From Candidatus Vogelbacteria bacterium (GTDB lineage: Bacteria; Patescibacteria; Paceibacteria; UBA9973; UBA12445): DNA of 14,677 nt. The stretch is from the NCBI GenBank assembly GCA_016201425.1, contig JACQCW010000102.1:1-14677 (forward strand). Direction: 5' to 3'. A program made the translations under genes and the position numbers. Every line of letters starts with the position of its first letter. The stretch's first letter is position 1. This document shows positions 1 to 5,516 of this stretch, piece after piece. The notes under the pieces were generated by a model that did no database searches, was not told where the DNA came from, and saw only the letters and a list, made by a program, of their open reading frames with translations.

Positions 1-336
1 ACTTTCAGCAATCTTACCCAAGAAATATTTCCAGCGTGTCCAAAAGAATTCTGTGTCAAGATGTGTATGCATACACTCATATCTATCGGCGAGCCAAGAG
101 TCGTAGTAATAGATCGGCCCAAATCCGTAAAACAAAAACTTCCCTCGTGATTTTTCCAACCCTGCCCACTCTAGAAGCCTTTCAAGTGCGTCGGTGAAAT
201 CACTGATCACCACTACCAGCCTATACTTGTCATTTCTAGATTCTTCGTTTTCAAGAACATCGTGTAGTTGCTTAGCGGAAGACTTTACCGCCTTTTGCAG
301 GGTCTTAACACAAAGACCACAAACTTCATCAGACAT
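1..336 (-). CDS. Hypothetical protein, C-terminus cut by window edge
   Basis: This minus-strand frame opens at an ATG at 336 and runs 112 codons without a stop to the left edge, so the C-terminus lies outside the window. An SD site (GGAGG, 7 nt before ATG) fixes the start. The visible protein begins MSDEVCGLCVKT, with a CxxC pair at residues 6 and 9, then a helical acidic stretch, a beta-like segment (YRLVVVISD) and an aromatic-rich part containing FLFYGFGPIYYYDSW. I do not recognise the family. The CxxC near the start could bind metal, but no second pair is visible. A candidate promoter lies at 404-431. Like its minus-strand neighbours it has an SD site, unlike the core genes. Confident that it is coding; function unknown. 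Confidence 0.75.
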   Translation of the reverse strand, partial: MSDEVCGLCVKTLQKAVKSSAKQLHDVLENEESRNDKYRLVVVISDFTDALERLLEWAGLEKSRGKFLFYGFGPIYYYDSWLADRYECMHTHLDTEFFWTRWKYFLGKIAES

Positions 337-403
337 TTGTGAACCTCCTTCACACTTATTTCTACAAACAATTATGTTCACACTAAATTTTCAATCTGCA
401 ATG

Positions 404-431
404 AATCTACCACAAACTCAGAAAAAATCAA
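404..431 (-). promoter_or_regulatory. Candidate promoter for the gene at 1-336
   Basis: On the minus strand TTGATT (431-426) is followed by a 16-nt spacer and TAGATT (409-404), preceded by TGG, which fits an extended -10 (TGN). The predicted start is near 397, giving a leader of about 60 nt. It follows directly on the terminator of the upstream minus-strand unit. The match is weaker than the other accessory promoters in the window. Confidence 0.4.
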
Positions 432-433
432 GT

Positions 434-473
434 AGAAATAAAAATGCCCTCGCGCTGAAATTTCAGCGCAAGG
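434..473 (-). terminator. Rho-independent terminator after the NadM-like gene
   Basis: The minus-strand RNA forms CCTTGCGC/GCGCGAGG (one T-G wobble), continued inward by the self-complementary TGAAATTTCA. The hairpin spans 448-473 and is followed by GC and a T-rich tail (ATTTTTATTT). It lies 9 nt after the stop codon of the gene at 482-1057. Confidence 0.85.
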
Positions 474-481
474 ACTCAACG

Positions 482-1057
482 TTACATCTTCTTCAGCTTT
501 TCCCAGTTTTGGGCGAACAGTTCCCGAAGCGGCCGATGCAGAAGCGGGTTTACAAGTCCATCCAACGTTCGATCGTGAACAAGGGCGTCGCGCACTTCGG
601 TCGCGGATACCTTTGGCGAGCTCCCGTCGAATCTGTTCACGATCTTAGTGCGTCGCTTGGCCTTGATAAAAAAGTCAATATCTTCCTCGCAACCGCCATA
701 GAAGACAGCGCGCATAGGATCGATCTTTGCTGACTTCAGCATATCATCAAGAACTTCAAGCCATTCGGGATCTGTCGGCATGTCAGGCAGTGGCAATACG
801 GTCAGGCCCTCGTACTTTGGGAGTTTAAGAACAAGCCCTTTACGCTCGGAGTAGTTAAACAGGTGCCTGTAACTCAAGGTTTCATTAGCACCACCGAGCA
901 TCAAAAGCGATCTCTCAATACCGTGATTACCAACCATCTCATCCATGATCTTTTCGTGACCCAAATGAACAGGGCAAAGCCGTCCGACGTACACTCCGTC
1001 CATCGTCTTCCACAAATCGTCTACAGCATCTGTTAGATCACTTTGCATGCGATACAT
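482..1057 (-). CDS. NadM-like adenylyltransferase (probable NMN adenylyltransferase)
   Basis: A 191-residue nucleotidyltransferase of the HxGH superfamily. Residues 24-34 read VGRLCPVHLGH, giving the HxGH nucleotide-binding motif at H31-H34. Residues 151-156 read SATEVR, the (I/V)SATE(I/V)R phosphate-binding motif. Between them lie ANETLSYRHLFNYSER and LPLPDMPTDPEW, which match the archaeal-type NadM layout (serine/ER segment, then PxPD). NadM proteins join ATP and NMN (or NaMN) to make NAD in the cytoplasm. The length is close to archaeal NadM, and no fused Nudix domain is present. The start is uncertain: the only SD-like GGAG lies 21 nt before the ATG at 1057, and Met4 and Met19 are alternatives; NadM proteins usually start just before the GRF/GRL motif. 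It is 24 nt downstream of the Cys-rich protein gene and probably cotranscribed. Substrate is inferred; another HxGH cytidylyl- or adenylyltransferase activity is possible. Confidence 0.8.
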   Translation of the reverse strand: MYRMQSDLTDAVDDLWKTMDGVYVGRLCPVHLGHEKIMDEMVGNHGIERSLLMLGGANETLSYRHLFNYSERKGLVLKLPKYEGLTVLPLPDMPTDPEWLEVLDDMLKSAKIDPMRAVFYGGCEEDIDFFIKAKRRTKIVNRFDGSSPKVSATEVRDALVHDRTLDGLVNPLLHRPLRELFAQNWEKLKKM

Positions 1058-1081
1058 TATACGTCCATTTTTGTTAAACTC

Positions 1082-1420
1082 CTACCAGCCGAAGTCGACA
1101 TTCTTTTCTTTCCGCGGAGACACCGAACCATCCCAACCCTTCGCAACGAGGCCACTCGCGTTGACGTGCCATTTATGACCTGAGACACAGATCGCATCCC
1201 TGTTGAGACACTCACAAGAACCAACGGACTTAAGCCCGCACTCGGGGCAAAGATTATAGCTCTTGCTTTTGTTCTTTTCGACATACCTATCGCCAAAATT
1301 GTAGCCGATCGCCGAAGCGTTTCGTCCTGTCATTTCTGCGGCGGATATATTGATCGCTCCACCATAAACACAGATCATTACGACAAACAAAGTTATCCAA
1401 GAAACAAATTCCTTAAACAT
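1082..1420 (-). CDS. Small exported Cys/His-rich protein, unknown function
   Basis: A 112-residue protein of unrecognised family. Residues 7-27 are hydrophobic (WITLFVVMICVYGGAINI) and followed by SAAEM, so this is a signal peptide or an N-terminal membrane anchor. The rest is soluble and carries a compact set of possible metal ligands: C58-x2-C61 (CPEC), C69-x-C71 (CEC), C78, H82 and H85 (CVSGHKWH). That spacing suggests a zinc ribbon-like fold outside the membrane, or disulfides if the compartment is oxidising. SD AGGAG lies 4 nt before the ATG at 1420. The promoter is at 1487-1515, and the gene is first in a unit with the NadM-like gene. Coding status is supported by SD, promoter and composition; function is unknown. 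Confidence 0.78.
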   Translation of the reverse strand: MFKEFVSWITLFVVMICVYGGAINISAAEMTGRNASAIGYNFGDRYVEKNKSKSYNLCPECGLKSVGSCECLNRDAICVSGHKWHVNASGLVAKGWDGSVSPRKEKNVDFGW

Positions 1421-1486
1421 CTTTCTCCTTTCCGTGTCCCAGAAATAATATTAGTTTCAATTTTCAAACATCTAAATTTCCAACAT

Positions 1487-1515
1487 AGACTACTACATCT
1501 ATCATGTATTGTCAA
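1487..1515 (-). promoter_or_regulatory. Promoter of the 1420-482 operon
   Basis: On the minus strand a perfect TTGACA (1515-1510) is separated by 17 nt from TAGTCT (1492-1487). The predicted start is near 1480, leaving a leader of about 60 nt with an SD site. The -35 box begins just 1 nt after the T-tract of the preceding terminator. Confidence 0.65.
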
Positions 1516-1516
1516 C

Positions 1517-1549
1517 AAAAAAGCCCCGTTCGGTTTGACCCGAACGGGG
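1517..1549 (-). terminator. Rho-independent terminator of the three-gene operon
   Basis: The minus-strand RNA has a perfect 10-bp stem, CCCCGTTCGG (1549-1540) with CCGAACGGGG (1533-1524), a 6-nt loop, then C and six T (1522-1517). It lies 21 nt after the stop codon of the gene at 1571-1921. Confidence 0.93.
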
Positions 1550-1570
1550 TTGAGACTTTAGGCCTCCCTA

Positions 1571-1921
1571 TTACTTCTTCTGTTCTGTTGACGAAGTGTG
1601 GCAACATCCACGTGTCAAGAGCCGCGAGAGCTCATCGTCATAACCACGAAGCGCATACTCCAGAACATGGTCTTCGAAACTCGACGTTTCCTTTGAAGAC
1701 ATCTCGTCGAAGTTTGAGAGAACACCCTCAAAGACACATGCCCACCCTCCCACGAACTTCTTACAAGCGGCATCTTTGCTATGCAAATCTTGCGAGATTG
1801 TCTTATGACCATTCACCAAAGATTGCAAAAGCGCTCGCACTCCCAGCAACTGAGCTGGAGTCGCAATCTTCAGTGCACGTGCCAGAAGTAGCATACGATC
1901 TCTGTTTCTCTCAGACGACAT
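1571..1921 (-). CDS. Hypothetical protein, last gene of a three-gene operon
   Basis: A 116-residue soluble protein I do not recognise. SD AAGGAG is 7 nt before the ATG at 1921. The first 40 residues look alpha-helical (RNRDRMLLLARALKIATPAQ, then LLGVRALLQSLV). A middle part contains AACKKFVGGWACVFEGVL, and the second half is acidic and helical (SFEDHVLEYALRGYDDELSR) before a polar tail with paired cysteines (RGCCHTSSTEQKK). No catalytic motif is evident. It lies 23 nt after the membrane-protein gene and directly before a strong terminator, so it is the 3' member of the operon starting at 2623. A plus-strand frame across the same region has no SD and is judged spurious. Confidence 0.72.
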   Translation of the reverse strand: MSSERNRDRMLLLARALKIATPAQLLGVRALLQSLVNGHKTISQDLHSKDAACKKFVGGWACVFEGVLSNFDEMSSKETSSFEDHVLEYALRGYDDELSRLLTRGCCHTSSTEQKK

Positions 1922-1944
1922 CTGTATTCTCCTTTTCGAACGAA

Positions 1945-2259
1945 CTAGTCGTTCATGGTCTTAAGACCACGATAGATTAGGTAGATTGTGTTGGCGACCG
2001 CCCAAGTGACGACCGCTGTGGTTAGGTCGAAGGTACCTACGAAACTCGGCGGGCCGTATTTTCCCACCAACACGAGCGTGAGACCGCTCAAGAGGAAGGC
2101 AACGTCATTCCATTTGACGCTCTTCCAATCCAGACAAAGCTCCATCAGTGTCAGCGCGGACGCGCCACCCGCAATCGTGATATTGATCATCACAAACAGG
2201 AAGGCAAAACAATATTCCGCCGTCTGCGTCGGGGTCTGCATAATGATTACAGTCTCCAT
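1945..2259 (-). CDS. Small three-helix membrane protein, unknown function
   Basis: A 104-residue protein with three predicted membrane segments: about residues 15-40 (YCFAFLFVMINITIAGGASA), 52-68 (DVAFLLSGLTLVLVGKY) and 76-97 (LTTAVVTWAVANTIYLIYRG). A short polar loop (CLDWKSVKWND) separates the first two, and the tail RGLKTMND is basic to polar. SD AAAGGAG is 8 nt before the ATG at 2259. It sits 13 nt after the gene at 2273-2623 and 23 nt before the gene at 1571-1921, so all three are probably one transcript. Size and helix count are holin-like, but there is no lysis gene nearby, so I give no function. Confidence 0.78.
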   Translation of the reverse strand: METVIIMQTPTQTAEYCFAFLFVMINITIAGGASALTLMELCLDWKSVKWNDVAFLLSGLTLVLVGKYGPPSFVGTFDLTTAVVTWAVANTIYLIYRGLKTMND

Positions 2260-2272
2260 ATCTTGCTCTCCT

Positions 2273-2623
2273 TTATTTGAGCTGTGCGTTCATTTGAACC
2301 AAGGCGTCATGCACAACCAGAGTCATTTCATCTTTACTGCCACAAAAGCAGTAGTCATAGACAAACCCGTCATCCGCCAGATACACACGCGCCGTTACTG
2401 ACCAGATGTCGCGATTCACATGCGCCGTCTTACTGTTGTCAATGTTGATAACCTCGGCATCCTCGACGCCAACACCCTTGTCAACACGATCAAAATCAAG
2501 CTTCCTGCCCGTCAAATGTCCATACCACGCCTGGGCTCCATGTTTATCAAGATTCCGCTCAATCGGATCGTCAACTCTCGGTTGCTTTCCATAACCATAG
2601 TGAGTAGTCTTCGTAACCTTCAT
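2273..2623 (-). CDS. Hypothetical soluble protein, first gene of a three-gene operon
   Basis: A 116-residue protein of unrecognised family. The N-terminus is polar (MKVTKTTHYGYGKQPRVDD), followed by a charged middle (LTGRKLDFDRVDKGVGVEDA) and a likely beta-rich C-terminal half (AHVNRDIWSVTARVYLADDG, then FVYDYCFCGSKDEM and a final helix). The strands resemble a small alpha/beta domain, but no motif identifies it. SD GAAAGG lies 7 nt before the ATG at 2623. It is led by the clearest promoter in the accessory block (2682-2710), with a hairpin in the leader (2654-2672). It heads the operon that continues with the membrane protein and the 116-residue protein. Confidence 0.75.
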   Translation of the reverse strand: MKVTKTTHYGYGKQPRVDDPIERNLDKHGAQAWYGHLTGRKLDFDRVDKGVGVEDAEVINIDNSKTAHVNRDIWSVTARVYLADDGFVYDYCFCGSKDEMTLVVHDALVQMNAQLK

Positions 2624-2653
2624 TTTTTATCCTTTCAATGTTCAAACTTTGGT

Positions 2654-2672
2654 TCTAGGTAGTTTTCCTAGA
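2654..2672 (-). promoter_or_regulatory. Hairpin near the 5' end of the three-gene operon mRNA
   Basis: An inverted repeat, TCTAGG and CCTAGA with a 7-nt loop, lies just after the predicted transcription start (about 2675) and about 30 nt before the SD site. It could protect the mRNA 5' end or be an operator or protein-binding site. No such perfect stem was noticed near the starts of the other accessory transcripts. Confidence 0.5.
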
Positions 2673-2681
2673 TTCCGCTAC

Positions 2682-2710
2682 ATACTAGCATACTCTATAT
2701 ATCTTGTCAA
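2682..2710 (-). promoter_or_regulatory. Promoter of the 2623-1571 operon
   Basis: On the minus strand a perfect TTGACA (2710-2705), a 17-nt spacer ending in TGC (extended -10) and TAGTAT (2687-2682). The predicted start is near 2675. This is the best consensus match in the accessory block. Confidence 0.8.
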
Positions 2711-2757
2711 TGTCTCTTTTCCCCATTTTAGCCCTATCAATCAAGCTTTGTTTTATA

Positions 2758-2763
2758 TATAAT
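2758..2763 (+). promoter_or_regulatory. -10 box for the peptidoglycan-binding protein gene
   Basis: A perfect TATAAT ends 9 nt before the ATG at 2773, so the mRNA would have at most a few untranslated nucleotides. No convincing -35 box is visible. The region is AT-rich, so chance matches are possible. Confidence 0.45.
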
Positions 2764-2772
2764 TTATCCTAT

Positions 2773-3813
2773 ATGATCAAAAAAATATTCGGCTTACTAC
2801 TTTCTGTCTCGCTTCTAGTTGGAATTGCCCTTACGGTAAGTGCTGCAAACTTTCAATTCACAAAGAACCTCTATCCCGGACTCACAAATAATCCCGACGT
2901 TATGAAGCTGCAAGACCTTCTACGTAGTTTGGGTTTTTTTGCCCCCGCGACATCTACTGGTAACTACTTTAATATTACAACTAACTCAGTAAAAAAGTTC
3001 CAGGTTGCAAGCAATATTACACCCAGTAATGGATACTTCGGACCGCTTACTATGGCGCAGGCAAACAGATTAACTGGTATCTTGCAAAATGTTGTCGTAC
3101 CGCCAACCGCTCCCCCAATGGTAGAACCACTCAATGCAAAATTCGAAGCGGATAAATCGGCCACCTCGACCTATTATGGAAAGATAAAAATTTATTCAAT
3201 AGGCGGATACTCGCGCGTTAATCCTGTCAACGAACATATCGTGATTCGAAACCAAAGTACAACAACGGAACCAATTTCCATTACTGGATTTGTTTTAGTA
3301 ACCACAAGTAAGGAAGAATTCACAATTCCAAAGGGGCGCGAACTTCTTGATCTGTCACCAGCGCAAGACGTCGACATTACACTTAATAAATCCGGCTACG
3401 CAAGAATTGTTACTGGACTTCAAAACAATAATATAAACTTCAAAGAAAATATCTGCGAAGGATACTTTGATGAATTTAGCGACTTTAACGGAGAACTTTT
3501 GCATAACTGCCCACAACCAGACATACGAAGTGTCTCACCAAAATTGCCCGACCACTGTATTCAAATCTTTGAAAGTAGAGATTCTTGTCGTACAGTTGAT
3601 CCAACGACCATCCAGGTCGCAGAATGTGTGGCTTATGCGGACGCGCACCTCAATTACCAAGGTTGCGTGAAAGATAATGTTAAGAGAGATGACTTCTACG
3701 GTAATAACTGGCACATCTGGATGCAGAGAAATCGAAAATTCTTGAGATATATCCACGACAACGTAACACTCTACGATCCACAAGGTAAATTTGTGGACAC
3801 CTACAGTTATTAA
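2773..3813 (+). CDS. Secreted peptidoglycan-binding protein with split lamin-tail-like domain
   Basis: A 346-residue exported protein. Residues 1-25 are a clear signal peptide (MIKKIFGLLLSVSLLVGIAL, then TVSAA). Residues 38-103 match a peptidoglycan-binding domain (PG_binding_1): DVMKLQDLLRSLGFF, TTNSVKKFQ and GYFGPLT. A proline-rich linker (110-120) follows. Residues 150-216 resemble the start of a lamin-tail-like fold (NEHIVIRNQSTTTEPISI, FTIPKG, LNKSGYARIV), and its last strands seem to appear only at 331-346 (VTLYDPQGKFVDTYSY). Between them lies an insert with six cysteines (228, 246, 262, 272, 285, 298). The start at 2773 is chosen because the signal peptide begins there; the open frame extends 23 codons upstream into the promoter region. 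There is no SD. The gene is 13 nt before the HEAT/kinase gene. It probably acts at the cell wall; the exact role is unknown. Confidence 0.82.
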   Translation: MIKKIFGLLLSVSLLVGIALTVSAANFQFTKNLYPGLTNNPDVMKLQDLLRSLGFFAPATSTGNYFNITTNSVKKFQVASNITPSNGYFGPLTMAQANRLTGILQNVVVPPTAPPMVEPLNAKFEADKSATSTYYGKIKIYSIGGYSRVNPVNEHIVIRNQSTTTEPISITGFVLVTTSKEEFTIPKGRELLDLSPAQDVDITLNKSGYARIVTGLQNNNINFKENICEGYFDEFSDFNGELLHNCPQPDIRSVSPKLPDHCIQIFESRDSCRTVDPTTIQVAECVAYADAHLNYQGCVKDNVKRDDFYGNNWHIWMQRNRKFLRYIHDNVTLYDPQGKFVDTYSY

Positions 3814-3826
3814 TTAAGTTTAGAAT

Positions 3827-5410
3827 ATGGAAGCTTTTGATAAAGAGGGCAGAATTTCTGATCATGTACCTAAAGAAATCTTAAAAATGTACAACGTCCC
3901 CGGCCAGGACACTGTCACTCAGCACTCTTTCGAACGCTATCTTGGGGACAAAGGAAGAGACGAGCAAAAGATAGTCGATTTGGCTAAAATACCGAGTAAT
4001 TCACCAATCACTAATTTTCTGTATTTATCAGAGGCAGAGAAATTTGAATCACTCAAAAAGATGTTGACAAGCGAGGATTCGTCGCAACGAAAACTAGCTG
4101 GGGAGTTTATAGGTCAAACATCACGCCTATCTGAGCTCCAAGATGTCGCTCTAAAATTCGTTGAAAAAAATCTATCGTTTAAAGATCCTAGCCATGACAT
4201 AATTGCGGCAGAAATGATCTCATGCATACCAATCAATAAGAGGACCGGGATTTTACTATACCTACTTGAAACTGGCGATGAAAAAACGCAGCTAACCGCA
4301 AGTACTCAACTCTGGTCAGTCCCCTTAGACGCCGAGTCGGAAGTGAATGCCCTAATATCCAAAATTACCGATTTAATCAATATAGCATTGTCAGCAAATA
4401 GCCCTGACTCAGATCTTTTTGCCGCACAACTGCTTGTCAATGCACCAGAAGGTACAATTACAAAGGCAATCAACAGGATTTTGGACACAACAAATTACGC
4501 CGCACAAGTCGCTGCCTTAGAAGCAATGTTATATGTAAAACATTCTGAACGATTTCAATTAATCAAAAAGGCCTTAAATTCACATAGTTACAAAGTCCGA
4601 AATGCGGCGGCGAGCTTCATATTTTCATTATCTGGACACGAACAGACTGAGCTCCAGAGCATGCTTACAAAATCAATTAATCAAGCAGTCAGTAGCAACG
4701 ATACTGAATCACAACTTAACGCCGCAGAGATGATTAGATTTGCACCAATTAGACAACAAGTTTTTTTGATCGAAGACATTTTAAACAAAACAAATAATAC
4801 GGAGGTGAGTAAAATGTCACTCAGAGCGATGCGTAACCTAAACAAAGAGGAAAGACGCGAAGTCTTAGAACTCGCCATAGATAAACTGGGTAATGCTTTA
4901 GTTGAAGCTCCACTTTATGATTCGGGTGATATTTCGGAAGACGCCTTCAAAAGGAAAAAATTTGAAAAGACCGGAAGTGGGACAACACTACTCGGCGGAC
5001 GCCTTAAGGGAAAGTCGATTGTGAGGCACATTGAGCCTCAAGCCTTTTTGGCCTGGCAAAAAATCTATGAAGATGAAGCACTCTGGAGGCAAAAGGGTTT
5101 TGATTATGTACCAATAGAACCAATTCAATCATTCAGATTAAATAAGAACGGGCTCGTCGACGTTTATAGTGGAGTTCTAGATCTCAACCTAGAAACTTGG
5201 CTGGAGATGACAGATATGTTTGCCATGGAATTAGTTGACGCAAAGTTAAAAATACTTTCCCTGCTCGAACGAAATAGATTTAACCACGGACACGTGCACG
5301 ATCGCAACTTTAGTTTAAGATTCTTCAGAGATGAAAACGGTCGTGTCGACTTCACAAAAAAACCAAGACTTTATCTTATCGACTTTGACGCAGCCACTTA
5401 CAACAACTAG
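3827..5410 (+). CDS. HEAT-like repeat protein with C-terminal kinase-like domain
   Basis: A 527-residue soluble protein. Residues about 60-355 are alpha-helical repeats of HEAT/ARM type, with recurring helices such as IIAAEMISCIPI (125-136), LFAAQLLVNAP (197-207) and LNAAEMIRFAPI (297-308). Residues about 380-527 resemble a divergent aminoglycoside-phosphotransferase/kinase fold: a glycine-rich turn (GSGTTLLGG, 383-391), a strand IVRHIEP (398-404), YVPIEPI (427-433), then HGHVHDRN (487-494) at the catalytic-loop position and LYLIDFDAA (515-523) at the metal-binding DFG-like position. The usual catalytic Asp of HGD/HRD is His489 here, so it may be a pseudokinase or use Asp492. The protein ends right after the DFD motif, so the usual C-lobe extension is missing. 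It is 13 nt after the secreted protein gene, with no SD at the ATG. Substrate unknown. Confidence 0.78.
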   Translation: MEAFDKEGRISDHVPKEILKMYNVPGQDTVTQHSFERYLGDKGRDEQKIVDLAKIPSNSPITNFLYLSEAEKFESLKKMLTSEDSSQRKLAGEFIGQTSRLSELQDVALKFVEKNLSFKDPSHDIIAAEMISCIPINKRTGILLYLLETGDEKTQLTASTQLWSVPLDAESEVNALISKITDLINIALSANSPDSDLFAAQLLVNAPEGTITKAINRILDTTNYAAQVAALEAMLYVKHSERFQLIKKALNSHSYKVRNAAASFIFSLSGHEQTELQSMLTKSINQAVSSNDTESQLNAAEMIRFAPIRQQVFLIEDILNKTNNTEVSKMSLRAMRNLNKEERREVLELAIDKLGNALVEAPLYDSGDISEDAFKRKKFEKTGSGTTLLGGRLKGKSIVRHIEPQAFLAWQKIYEDEALWRQKGFDYVPIEPIQSFRLNKNGLVDVYSGVLDLNLETWLEMTDMFAMELVDAKLKILSLLERNRFNHGHVHDRNFSLRFFRDENGRVDFTKKPRLYLIDFDAATYNN

Positions 5411-5435
5411 ACATTTTCAACAAACCAAGTATACT
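5408..5435 (+). promoter_or_regulatory. Candidate promoter of rpsA
   Basis: TAGACA (5408-5413, overlapping the upstream stop codon), a 16-nt spacer and TATACT (5430-5435). The predicted start near 5442 leaves a leader of about 75 nt, unlike the leaderless core genes. The leader can form a 5-bp stem (ATGCC with GGCAT, 5463-5482). S1 often controls its own translation, so a leader is plausible, but this is inference. Confidence 0.5.
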
Positions 5436-5516
5436 AAAAACCACTAATTATTATTAATAGAAATGCCACATCGCTTGGGCATACGGTAAATCAAGACGAG
5501 CGAACAAAATATTAAT

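Noticed and set aside
194..733. Plus-strand open frame of 179 codons
   Set aside because: It runs antisense to the SD-led gene at 1-336, through the terminator at 434-473 and into the NadM-like gene. It has no SD or promoter and no recognisable domain.
1945..2259. Holin or toxin identity for the three-helix membrane protein
   Set aside because: Size and topology alone do not identify it; no endolysin, antitoxin or phage gene lies beside it.
1504..2662. Plus-strand frames at 1504-1980, 1988-2401 and 2406-2662
   Set aside because: They are antisense to three closely spaced genes that have SD sites, a consensus promoter and a terminator. The plus-strand frames have none of these, and the first starts inside the terminator region.
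2704..2772. Upstream start for the peptidoglycan-binding protein gene
   Set aside because: It would place 23 residues before a clean signal peptide and the frame would cover the -10 box at 2758-2763.
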